From Larix kaempferi (lineage: Eukaryota > Streptophyta > Pinopsida > Pinales > Pinaceae), in contig BSBM01000125.1 in NCBI GenBank assembly GCA_027924585.1, positions 5,001 to 69,000 on the forward strand: a stretch of 64,000 nt of DNA, written 5' to 3'. Shown piece by piece: positions 11,231 through 22,020 of the stretch. Every line of letters starts with the position of its first letter. The first letter of the stretch is position 1. Position numbers and translations under genes: made by a program. The notes beneath the pieces were generated by a model. It made no database searches. It was given only the letters and a program-made list of their open reading frames with translations, and had not been told where the DNA came from.

Positions 11231-11661
11231 TGTGAAGAACCTGCAATAATTAATTAATGAAAATACACGAGATATCAGAAATAATGGAACTCAGAATCAC
11301 TTTTATTTTGATCACGGGCCACTTCGAGGGGGCAACCTCCTTTGAGCAAGCTCAATACAATTAACTTCACGGTGCCTTCATAGGCCTCAACACACACTTA
11401 TATACTAAGTCTAGGCACCAATACCATGGGTCAATACTATGTGTCAATACAAACCATGGGCTAAGTCTAGGCGCCAATACTATGAGTCAAAACCATGGGC
11501 CAATACAAACTATGGATCAACAAAACTATGGGTGACTTACAAAGCATTTGCGCCAACAACAATAACACAAAATATGGATCAACAAATACTATGGGATGAC
11601 TTACAAAGCATATGCGTCCAACCACAATATACTAACAAAGTAAAGACATGGGTTCCTAACA
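11231..11661 (-). repeat. LTR (5' LTR of the minus-strand element)
   Basis: 431 bp, TG to CA, paired with 7630-8060. It is followed at once by the second copy of the CCCCG target duplication. Confidence 0.9.
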
Positions 11662-11666
11662 CCCCG
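11662..11666. repeat. 5-bp target site duplication (CCCCG), right
   Basis: Matches 7625-7629 across the LTR element. Confidence 0.85.
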
Positions 11667-13340
11667 AAACATGATTTTGTTGCACGATTGGAATTCTATG
11701 GCCCCGGTAGGTATCCAACTGGTGTCCCTGAAGGCCTTTTGGATGCGAGATGGAACGAGACATAGAATGACGACTGTGGCTTGGATTCAAGACATCGGGA
11801 TAGTGCTAGGGGTACCCCTCTCTGCCAGTCCCAAGGCCCAAGTGTCATCTTGTAGGTCCATTTTGGAAACTAGGGTTTTGCTCAGTAAGGGAGTGTGTAA
11901 TTTGTGCACATGGGGGTCAACTTTGCAAAATCATCGACTGGGGACTTAAGGCTAGGATTCCCAGCTGGAACCTTCCTAAACACACTTGCAGGACTCCCCA
12001 GAACTCGATTGTCTTGCACGGTTGGAATTCTATGGCCCCGGTAGGTATCCAACTGGTGTCCCTGAAGGCCTTTTGGATGTGAGATGGAACGAGCCATAGA
12101 ATGACAACCGTGGCTCAGATCGACAAACTGTAGACTCCGTTGGATTCAGGACATTGATATAGTGCTAGGGGTGCCCCTCTCCTCCGGTCCCATGGCCCAC
12201 GTGTCAAATTTTAGGTCCATTTTGGAAACTAGGGTTTTGCTCAGTAAGGGAGTGTGTAGTTTTTCACATGGGGGTCAACTTTGCAAAATCATCGACAGGG
12301 GACTTATGGCTAGTGTTCCCAGCTGGAACCTTCCTAGACACACTTCCAGGACTCCTTGGAACCCGGTTTTGTTACACGGTTGGAATTCTATGACCCTGGT
12401 AGGTATCCAACTGGTGTCCCTGAAGGCCTTTTGGATGCGAGATGGAACGAACCATAGAATGACCACCGTGGCTTGGATCGACAAACCATCGACTCCATTG
12501 GATTCAGGACATAAATATAGTGATAGGGGTGCCCATCTTTGCCGGTCCCATGGCCCAAGTGTCATCTTGTAGGTCCATTTTGGAAACTAGGGTTTTGCTT
12601 AGTAAGGGAGTGTGCAATTTTTGCACATGGGGGTCAACTTTGCAAAATCATCCACCGGGGACTTATGTCTAGCATTCTCAGCTAGAACCTTCTTAGAAAC
12701 ACTTGAAGGACTCCCTGGAACCCATTTTTATTGCACGGTTGGAATTCTATTGCCCCGATAGGTATCCAACTGGTGTCCCTGAAGGCCTTTTGGATGCGAG
12801 ATGGAACGAGCCACAGAATGACGATTGTGGCTTGTATCGAAAAACCGTCGACTCTGTTGGATTCAGGACATTGAGATAGTGCTAGGGGTTCCCCTCTCCT
12901 CCGGTCCCATGGCCCAAGTGTCCACTTTTAGGTCCATTTTGGAAACTAGAGTTTTGCTAAGTAAGGGAGTATGCAGTTTTGCACATGGGGGTCAACTTTG
13001 CAAAATATCGACGTTGCCAATTGGAACCTTCCTAGGAACACTTGAAGGACTCCCCAGAACCTGGTTTTGTTGCACGGTTGGAATTCTATGGCCCCGATAG
13101 GTATCCAACTAGTGTCCCTGAAGGCCTTTTGGATGCAAGATGGAATGAGCCATAGAATTACGATCGTGGCTCGGATCTACAAACCATCGAATTTGTTGGA
13201 TTCAGAATATAGGGATAGTGATAGGGGTGCCCCTCTCCTTTGGTCCCATGGCCCAGGTGTCAACTTTTAGGTCAATTTTGGAAACTAGGGTTTTGCTCAG
13301 TAAGGGAGTGTGCGGTTTTACACATGGGGGTCAACTTTGA
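11667..13340. repeat. 357-bp tandem repeat, array B, part after LTR element
   Basis: The ATGGCCCC or equivalent landmark is at 11698, 12032, 12390, 12749 and 13088 (spacings 334, 358, 359, 339; the short ones carry internal deletions). Same monomer as 6583-7624. The longest open frame (12162-12572) crosses more than one monomer only because the period is a multiple of three. The array ends where ACATGGGGGTCAACTTTG runs into unique sequence at about 13340. Confidence 0.85.
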
Positions 13341-14788
13341 AATTATTTTATTTTGATTCTAGAACTAGGCATTCAAAGAGTGGCAATAAAACCTACCACA
13401 CTACACCCTTGGTAGATTTTTATGTCCTTATTGTGCCACGTCATTTTAGAACTCCTTAGTGTTCCACTATATTTGGATTTTGAGTAATTAATGTCATTTT
13501 TAAGAATTCAAAGTTGAAAATAAAAAATGGAGGCAATGTTTCATCGATGATATCCCTCCGATCCTTGCTAGCTTTTTTAGATCAAAGTCACCATGAAACT
13601 TTGCCATCAAGTTATGGGGGAATACTTTCCAAATCGCAATGAACAACCATTACATCATCGTTTGTATCAATCAATAACATTCAATTTTAAATACATTTTC
13701 ATATGAGGATAATCCATCCTTTTTACAAACATAGGACCATGAACATCTTATTTTCCTTCATCAAAACAACATTATCAAGGAATATCATTAAACTAGTTAG
13801 GTATTTCATTTTCCATGGATTTAGTATGATTAATTTTGCATTATGACAAGTGGAAAATGGACATATGAAAGAGGTAAAGCACAAACCAAGGTCATACATA
13901 CTAGGGTTTAGTAAGGATAGGGTTTCTATCTTCAACGATTTTATGAGAGTGAATTCATGACCAGTTATTGGTTAGCATATTGGAACAAACTAGGGTATAT
14001 TTGTTACATATATTTGACCATATGTACATGAAGGCCCAATGAATTTTATTACACTTTAGTTATGCATTCCTTGCCATTGTACTTGATACTTTGCCATTGT
14101 TTTTAGCATGCTAGAGTAGGCACACTTCAACCAAACTGCATAGATGCTCATGTACGTTTCGTTTGATGAAATACAGTAGCATTGATGAAATGTGTAGCAT
14201 CTATTAGACTTCCTCTTAGTTTCTGAAAATGTCATAGGATTACATTGATGATATGCGTAGCATGTTACTATTATGATGGAGGTTATTCAAACATATTTTG
14301 ACTTATTTTGTTAACTTTTGTTTTTTCCTTGCAACCATAATCCTGATCAATGGGTATGAACCGTTGGAGTTGAGAAAAAACATAATTGTAAATTAGATAT
14401 CAAATTAGCATGCATGTGCTAAGTTCATTGAACTGTTGAAAGATATTATTAGTTTTTTCCATTAAAATAATGTTTTCATAACAGAATGGTGAGATGTTAC
14501 TTGATCAATGCAATAAATAAAAGAGAATAAATATTGCTTAAAATGTAATTATATAAATTTTAATAGAATAATTTATCAATTTGTAGAAGAGATAAATCAT
14601 CACAAGCATAAGTGGAAACTCAAGAGAAAATATGGAATATATTGTATCATGCATTGATAGACGAATGTTTGTAATACAAAATATGGCAAAGTCGCTGGAC
14701 CTCAAATGGCTTGTCAATGTACATGTATCCCTAAGTACAACAATGTGTACATGCATGCCAAAATACATATATACAAGACTATGCAACA
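13341..14788. other. Spacer without recognised genes
   Basis: AT-rich sequence with no supported coding region. Short open frames (13723-13935 minus, 14538-14792 minus, 14632-14942 plus) lack recognisable motifs. The block is repeated at 33141-34601. It may hold the 3' untranslated and downstream region of the minus-strand gene that ends at 14789. Confidence 0.4.
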
Positions 14789-17700
14789 TCAAAAATCAAT
14801 CTTTCGCTTGTTTTTCCCCGACTTTCCTCTATTGACCATCTCCCTGGGATCGCTTTGCATCTCAGGAGTTTGCAAAAAGAAATCATTCTTTTTATCAAAT
14901 AACTGCACTAATACCCTACCATTAACAAACTTAAAAAATTAACTTATGGCCAAATTATTTATGAGAAACACTCACCAAATTCTCATGTGGTATAGATGTG
15001 AGAGGTGTGCTCATGAAAGGCCTTTCTATAGTTGTGCTTTGCAAATAAAATATCATATCTCAATTAATTCAACAATTCAACATTGATCAACATGTTTGGG
15101 TAAATTGAATAAAAAAACTTGGTCATTAATGAACATCTCACCACAACAGGAGATCCAGTCAGAACCATGGATTGAGCAGAGGGCCCGGGCACTTCTGCCA
15201 CTAATGGCTACAATTACCAAATGGGAAAATAGTTAGACATGCATGAATAAACAATATAGTAACATGGTTAAATACTATGCATTGTGATTGTTGAAATAGT
15301 TACTTCTGTATGACTTGTGGCTATTGTAGATGCGGCACTAAATGCAGCATCAATGACCCTTGTTAGGTGAGGGGTAGATGGATCTCTCGTATGTCTACTA
15401 TAGAGGGCATCCACACCCTTTCTAGGAGTGGATCCTCTCTTATACACTTGTCTCTTTTGCACATTTAGACTACGAGGAGATCCAACTGCTGACAGTCTCG
15501 AAAGTATAGAGGCTAGTGGCTACAATCATCAATATTGACATAGATAGAAATGCATTAGTAAATGAAATAGCATGTATTAACAAACTGACAATGATGAAAT
15601 ACATACCGATGTATTGTATACTTCAATCAATTCTAACAAATGGTCTTTCGTCCGTTGTGTCTCTATGTGCACGCTATCGGTTGTATTCCCACCAGGGGGG
15701 AGCTCACTAGAAGAAATCATTTCCCTCTGATGGGGATTACAACCTATAATTTAGAAAATTGTAAATATTAGATTGTGTAGCATTAATTAAGTAACATGTG
15801 ATAACAAACTAACATGTATTAAAATAATGTCATGTTGAAATAGTTACCTCAACGTGAGATGTTGTCGCTGAAGGTATGAAAACATCTTGTAAATCAAACA
15901 GTGCTGGTGCATGTGCCTCTTGGCCCTCATGCCCTTCTTGTGACAACTACAAGTTTTAAAATCATTAAAAATATTAGAAATCTATATATGTGTATAGTAA
16001 GGAAAAATAATTTACAAATGACACTAAATTGTTAACTAGATTTACTCATGTATTAAAATAATGTCATGTTGAAATAGTTACCTCATTGTGAGTTGTTGTC
16101 ACTGAAAGTATGACAACATTTCTACATCGGGCGGTGCTGGTGCATGAGCCTCTTAGCCCTCATGCCCTTCTTGTGGAAACTACAAGTTTTAAAATCATTA
16201 AAAATATTAGCAATCTATATATGTGTATGGCAAGGAAAAATAATTTACAAATGACACTAAATTGTTAACTGGATTTACTCGTGTATTAAAATAATGTCAT
16301 GTTGAAATAGTTACCTCATTGTGAGTTGTTGTTATTGAAAGTATGACAACATATTCTACATTGGACAGTGCTGGTGCATGAGCCTCTTGCCCCTCATGCC
16401 CTTCTTGTAGCAACTACAAGTTTTAAAAGCATTAAAAATATTAGAAATCTATATATGTGTATAGTAAGGAAAAATATTTTACAAATGACACTAAATTGTT
16501 AACTGGATTTACTCATGTATTAAAATAATGTCATGTTGAAATAGTTACCTCATTGTGAGTTGTTGTCACTGAAAGTATGACAAGATTTCTACATCGGACA
16601 GTGCTGGTGCATGAGCCTCTTGGCCCTCATGCCCTTCTTGTGGAAACTACAAGTTTTAAAATCATTAAAAATATTAGCAATCTGTATATGTGTATAGTAA
16701 GGAAAAATAATTTACAATGACATTAAATTGTTAACTGGATTTACTCATGTATTAAAATAATGTCATGTTGAGATAGTTACCTCATTGTGAGTTGTTTTCA
16801 TTGAAAGTATGACAACATATTCTACATCAGACGATGCTGGTGCATGAGCCTTTTGCCCCTCATGCCCTTCTTGTAGCAACTACAAGTTTTAAAATCATTA
16901 AAAATATTAGCAATCTATATATGTGTATAGTAAGGAAAAATAATTTAGAAATGACACTAAATTGTTAACTGGATTTACTCATGTATTAAAATAATGTCAT
17001 GTTGAAATAGTTACCTCATTGTGAGTTGTTGTTACTAAAAGTATGAAAACATCATCTATGGACGATGTTGGTGCATGAGCCTCTGGACTATGCTCTGCAT
17101 CATCAGTGCAAAGGTCTTCAACCTCGTGCCCTTCTTGTAGAAACTACAAATTTTGAAATCATTAAAAATATTAGCAATCTATATATATGTGTATAGTAAG
17201 GAAAAATAATTTACAAATGACACTAAATTGTTAACCACTTACTTACCTGTGTAAAATACCTAGTAAAGGTATCATTTGTTTGGATAGGACCAAAGTAAGG
17301 ATGGCCACATACTGTGCATGGGTGGGGCTCTCGGCTGTGCTCATCATGTGTAGTTCTAGTGCCACTACTAGATGCTCCTCGACCACTGGAAGGTGGTGGC
17401 TCTACCCCACCAGGAGGTGGTGTATATACCCCACCGACAAGTGGTGGCTCTACTCCACCCATATATGGTGGCTTTGATGGCCCTGCTTGGTACGTACCTT
17501 GAAGATACGTGCTATGGGGAACAGATGCATGTGCCAATAGTAGGAATGACTTCTTGTCTCTGGGACCAACTGATGTGCAGACAGCACATCTGTCTTGGGT
17601 GGATGCCTACGAGGTGGAGCTACTGGGAGATTGGGATCTATGTGCCTCAAATTGGGACGTTGTTGAGGCATCCCCATCCCAAAGTCCCGGTACTCCAAGA

Positions 17701-18169
17701 TATCAAAATAGTTAACATGCTTCCCCATCACAAATTCCGTGTACATCTTTCTCAGAAAATATAGAGGCATTTCGTTGTTGCTATGTGGTGGTGCATCAAA
17801 CACCATTTACCATCGATCTATCCAATTATCTATGAATGGTTGATATGTACACCACTGGATAGAAATGTGCCTTTTGTTTGCATTCGGGATTTCACCCATC
17901 TGTGGATCTCTAAAGAGGGAAAAGATATGTTGTTTTGAGATTTTCAACTTCTTAACTTCTTTGTAGCTAAGTCCATCCTCATATTGTTGCCTCTTTCTTT
18001 CTCTAAATGTGGCAATATCTTGTAGTGCACCATTAGGCCTACTAAAGGTCTCTATCATTGCATCCAAATTGGATGCAAGCATAAGATGCCTATCATCAAC
18101 AATAGTAATTGAGGCTCAAATTTCTCTTAGCCTCTGAATTTCTGTTTGGATGTCTGAGTGTGCATCCAT
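14789..18169 (-). pseudogene. Unrecognised multi-exon gene with tandem exon repeats, unit 1 copy (decayed)
   Basis: I do not recognise the family. Proposed exons, 5' to 3': 18169-17247, 17143-17015, 16879-16781, 16646-16549, 16413-16315, 16179-16082, 15946-15848, 15726-15607, 15519-15304, 15207-15142, 15038-14976, 14860-14789. Donors fit GT(A/G)A and every undamaged junction is phase 0. The first exon has ACCATGG at its start, a basic stretch (FRERKRQQYEDGLSYKEV), a Pro/Gly-rich part (GGVEPP, PPPSSGRG) and CTVCGH. Six repeat exons follow. The last exon ends KSGKNKRKIDF, possibly a nuclear signal. Lesions: stops at about 18118 (TGA) and 17807 (TAA), both shared with the second copy; a one-base loss near 17553; one-base losses in two repeat exons; and a stop in one of these. 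The acceptor before 15038 reads CAA instead of TAG. Several stops fit C-to-T decay of CGA or CAA. Confidence 0.55.
15848..17143 (-). repeat. Six tandem ~234-bp modules, each one exon plus intron
   Basis: Exon low ends fall at 15848, 16082, 16315, 16549, 16781 and 17015 (spacings 234, 233, 234, 232, 234). Each module has a 98-99-nt exon (129 nt in the 5'-most, which has an internal insert) bounded by TAG acceptors and GAG/GTAACT donors. The encoded peptide is about 33 residues of the form QEGHEGQEAHAPAL, then DVEYVVILS, then TTTHNE. Exons 16549-16646 and 16082-16179 have lost one base and are out of frame; the other 99-nt exons read through. Confidence 0.8.
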
Positions 18170-19885
18170 GGTCATCATTGTAATTAAAAAATAAAAAAAC
18201 AAATCATTAGAAATGTATACATGTGCTATAATGACATCTCTCAAAAATGAAAAATGTACAAACTTTGTGCAAGAACGAATACATTACAAACATAAATATC
18301 ATCTCAGGCATACCTTACAAACATAAATCTCATTTCATATGACCATTGCAGGCATACATTATGGGTCCTTGAAGGGTGGAGACCATGTGGGCATAAAGAC
18401 CTTGATGATGTGGCAAATATATGTATTTTTATTGGCTAAGGATAACATGGTAATAAAAATTTGATTTGAGTAAAACAATCTCTCTTTCTATCATTTATTC
18501 TGGGTTAAACTGAGGCAGCCTATTGATGGATAGAATGAAGACATGCTGGTAGAATGATGAAAAGATGACTGATGATATGGGCAGAATGTTGTGATGTGCA
18601 TATGGACGTTGTAAAGTGTATAAATGGATATATGGCAGTAGATTGATATGACATGAATAATGATGACAGAATGAAGATGTGATCTGATTGGTGATATTTG
18701 CTGATGGACATAATGAAGTTATATTGAATAATGAGTGCTTGATGAGAATGATGAAGTGATTTGGAAACAAACGAGGGCTTCTGGTTGATGATGTATGTAA
18801 TCTGCAGACTTAAGAAGAGTCTGAAATATCATTTGTAAATCTATGGTTGTTGGGGTGTTGGTGCATCCCAGTAAGTTGCAGCTGACAGAATTATCTTGTC
18901 GTTGGTGCCACTTTGGGTTGTAGCTCATTCTAGAGATTAAAGTCTCCAATTATAAAAAATTTACAAAGCTTATATCTTGTCTCTTGTAATGTGTTGATGA
19001 TAATGTGTCTTTCTTAATGAATGACATGTGATATAGTTTATTGATGAATATGATATTGAAGTGAATTTGTAATTAATGATATAAGATTTGAGAGAAGAAG
19101 TTGAAATTGTTAATAACTGCAAGCTCACTGATTCACCCTCCCCTACCAGTGAGCCATTGTGTCTAACATCTTGGTGGTGAAGGAGGTCAAAAAATATGTG
19201 GTAGTTCATCTTAGCAATAAAGTAAGCGGTGTGTCTGCAAAGGAGGGGAACCTAGTCCCTTGGGGTTTGGGGGATGATGTAAAATACATCATGCCATTGG
19301 GTTGGCTTCACAAGCACTAGTTGAAAATTTTTAGGGTAAAAGAATGTGTGGGAAAAAAATATAGGGTTTGTTTGAGTCAATTCTAGAAACCAAGCCTAGG
19401 TTATAGTCCATAGTTCCTCCTCCTAGCCAAATGGTGGATGTTTTTTTTTTTTCCAATTTCCAATATATGTGGAAAAAATATTGGTGTTGGAATTCAATTT
19501 CCAATTTCCATTTTAGTTTTTTTTCAAATCCCTTATTGCTTGGGTGGATGTAAAATTCATTAAGGGAATTGATAATAGGGAGGAATTAACATATGTTAAA
19601 TAAAAAAAAAATTAATTTTTAATTTTGGAATTTCATTTACAAAGATTTTTAATTTAGGGCAACATAAAAATTTATATTTTTAATGATGAAATGAGGCAAG
19701 GATTTGGATGCTTACCTTTCCAATCCTCCTTGCAAGATGAAATATCCCCTTTTGAGCTTCGAAATCTCCCTTGTTGATCTTCTCCAATGCGTTTTTCCAA
19801 GTTGAAATCGCTCGAGCGTTCCGGTTTTGAGTGGGTAAACAGTGGTCGCGATCCGTGGACTATTTATTTTTTTGGTTATATTAAC
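18170..19885. other. Spacer without recognised genes
   Basis: AT-rich. Positions 18500-18750 are rich in GATGA/GATAT steps on the plus strand, producing open frames on the minus strand with no motif. Near 19180-19390 a plus frame (VKEVKKYVVVHLSNK, then DDVKYIMPLGWLHKH) is broken here but open in the duplicate as a 71-residue frame at 38989-39204; I cannot assign it. A poly-T stretch lies near 19441. Confidence 0.4.
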
Positions 19886-19957
19886 CAAAACGCATGCGCA
19901 TTATAGTGATATGTAACGTGTGCGCGTTATGTATCACAATAATACGCGCGCGTTTTG
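19886..19957. repeat. 72-bp CpG-rich imperfect palindrome
   Basis: The segment from CAAAACGCATGCGC to CGCGCGCGTTTTG pairs with itself as an inverted repeat with few mismatches, centred near 19921 (central part TGATATGTAACGTG opposite CGCGTTATGTATCA). It is unusually CpG-rich with alternating purine-pyrimidine runs. Its copy at 39703-39776 differs largely by C/T and G/A changes at CpG sites. Confidence 0.8.
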
Positions 19958-20339
19958 CAATCCTATCCTACATGTTAATTGACATGGCAGGGTCGGAGTC
20001 CGCCCATGCCTAGTTCTAAACAACGCATGCGCATTTTTAATTTACACAATTCTAGCGTGTTTTGAGAATGTGCGATTGCACCTAAAGGGTCCCTCAACTT
20101 CGTGCAAGGGCCCACAACTCCAATCTCAAACCGTTTTGGGTAGAGGTTGCGGGAATGCGTTGTGGATGAATGTGCAAGTAGGTGTTGTAGATATGCTACA
20201 ATGGACTTGTAGTGAAATATCAAGCATGGATCTTTGTGCATTAGTACAAAATGGGTGATAAGTGGCAAAAAATGACTAAAAATGGGTGATAAATGACTAA
20301 ATTTGGCCACGTGAGTGCTGGTCATAAATTAGCAATCAC

Positions 20340-20625
20340 TTAGCACCCAACCAAATTGGTCATTTATCACTTGGTCATAAATTGTTTGAATTGCTTCATG
20401 CATTGGTCATATATTTAGTCATTAATTGTCTCTATTTGGTTATTAATTGTCGCTATTTGTTCATTTATTTAGTCATTAATTATCCATGTTTGGTAGTACA
20501 TTTAGTCATTGATTGATATTAACTAGTCATTTATTTAGTCATTGATTGTTGTTAATTGGTCATTTATTTAGTCATTGATTGAACTATTAAATGGTCATTT
20601 AATTAGTCATTGATTTATGAAGATA
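20340..20625. repeat. TAGTCATT minisatellite
   Basis: Irregular tandem runs of GGTCATTTATTTAGTCATTGATTG-type units about 25-45 bp long, with at least seven TTTAGTCATT or AATTAGTCATT cores. The copy in the second unit is at 40150-40440. Confidence 0.7.
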
Positions 20626-20630
20626 TGGCA

Positions 20631-20694
20631 TAGAGGAATCGAACCACCAACCTCCTACTTATAAGGCAAGTGCTCTTCCATTGAGCTAGAACCC
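20631..20694 (-). pseudogene. tRNA-like relic (Pol III box-bearing)
   Basis: The minus strand reads GGGTTCTAGCTCAATGGAAG, an anticodon-arm-like part with a seven-base loop CTTATAA, and GGTTCGATTCC at 20635-20645. The A-box-like and B-box-like segments fit a tRNA, and the loop would give a UAU anticodon. The acceptor stem does not close, so this is a tRNA pseudogene or the head of an old tRNA-derived SINE. The duplicate at 40449-40511 has a mutated B box. Confidence 0.5.
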
Positions 20695-22020
20695 TTAAAT
20701 AGAATAAAAAGTCACACCGAAAATATATCACAAACTATTACAAATATTAACACACTACAATTCCAACTGTAGCATAAAACATATCACAAACTATTAAAAA
20801 CCTTAACACATTATCACAAAGGGTATCTATATGATATATAAGTGTGGTATCTAGAAGTCAATGATTTTGATCTTTCATTTTGTCACACTTTAGAAACTTG
20901 GTCGATTTGGCTTTGAAAACATTGCATGCTTGCCGAATTTAAAATCAAATTCTACCTAGGTGTTGTCAAGGATAAAATTTTCAGGTGCTTGAGAGCCAAG
21001 TGTCAAACAAGTGCTATCCCTTGTGATTACTTGACAAAGTTTTCCCTTTTGGAAATTGGTGTAGGTGAGAGAAATATTCTCCTCCACATACAATAGTGGA
21101 ATAAGTTTTAATTAATTATTTGTAGACCTTCTTTAACTTTAATCAAATTCAACTAAGTTTATCGACACTCACACTTTGGGACTAAATTTAGCCAACGGTC
21201 TTAATTTAAGTTTTATAACCAAATGCAATGTATGTATAAGTGTTGATTCTATCAATCCAATGATCGAGAATCGTGATCATTCATGAAGTATGTGTATGCA
21301 TGAACCCTATGTAGCTAATTGATAGTAACCATTGATAAATATCAACAACAAATGCAAGAATTGACCAAACTACATATACCAATTTAATCAATATCGTCTC
21401 ACTTACCATATAATGACTGGAATTTGATTATGAATAGAGCAGTTGGAGGTAGTTGAGTTTTGTTCTCCTTCGCAACCTTGGTAAATCAACAAAACAAATC
21501 AAAGATATTAAATGATGAACTTGAAAGTTTGTAAATCTTATATGAATCAATCTATAAATTAATCTAAATTTGATAGGAATTGGATTTTTTTTATTATCCT
21601 CATAAATTAAATTTAATCAAATTGTAATTTTTCATTATTAAGCTAGGTTTGCTCTCATTTACTTTCATTAAAGTTTCTATCTACCCAAAGATAAAACCAA
21701 ACTTTTTTATTCACAATTTTACATGCTCAAATAGTTTAGTATTGTGAATTGCAATGGTCAAATTGTAATTTTTCATTATTCAATGTAATTCAATGCTAAA
21801 TAACCTAGGTTAGGTATGCCCATTACATTTTTTATTATTAAATGTAATTCAATGCTAAATAACGTAGGTTAGGTATGCCCATTACCTACTTTCATTACCT
21901 TTTTACCTACCCAAAAATAAAACCAAACATTTATATCCATAATTTTATATGTTCATCTCACTAAGTGTAAATGGTAAATAGAATATCTTATATTAAGTTC
22001 CTACTGACTGACTAATTTAC
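20695..22020. other. Spacer without recognised genes
   Basis: Nothing coding seen. Near 21740-21900 a short block (ATGTAATTCAATGCTAAATAAC...TAGGTTAGGTATGCCCATTAC) is tandemly doubled in this unit but single in the second unit (about 41600-41660). Confidence 0.4.

Larger units (their letters stand above)
7630..11661 (-). mobile_element. Non-autonomous Ty3/Gypsy LTR retrotransposon, unit 1 copy
   Basis: A 4032-bp element bounded by two 431-bp LTRs starting TG and ending CA, with a 5-bp target duplication. Read on the minus strand it has a primer-binding site, gag with a zinc knuckle, an aspartic protease, the first residues of reverse transcriptase, the end of RNase H, pieces of integrase and a polypurine tract. 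The reverse transcriptase core and most of integrase are missing, so it cannot be autonomous. I count 16 differences between its two LTRs by eye. The domain order protease, RT, RNase H, integrase and the CYNCDEK-type knuckle place it in Ty3/Gypsy, probably the chromovirus branch. It inserted into the third monomer of the 357-bp array B. Confidence 0.9.

Noticed and set aside
11439-11765. 108-residue frame starting in the LTR (CQYKPWAKSRRQYYESK), also at 31211-31537 and partly at 7838-8101
   Set aside because: It lies inside LTR sub-repeats on the strand opposite the element's genes and runs into the satellite; it recurs only because the LTR is repeated.
15848-17143. CRISPR-like array from the regular 234-bp spacing
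   Set aside because: Plant nuclear DNA; the repeated unit is a whole exon-intron module, not short repeats with unique spacers.
17280-17764. Plus-strand frames opposite the first exon of the multi-exon gene
   Set aside because: Antisense of the Pro/Gly-rich coding stretch; no splice context or motif on the plus strand.
20631-20694. Functional tRNA-Ile(UAU) gene
   Set aside because: The acceptor stem does not pair, the T stem has a mismatch, and the duplicate has lost its B box; called as a relic only.
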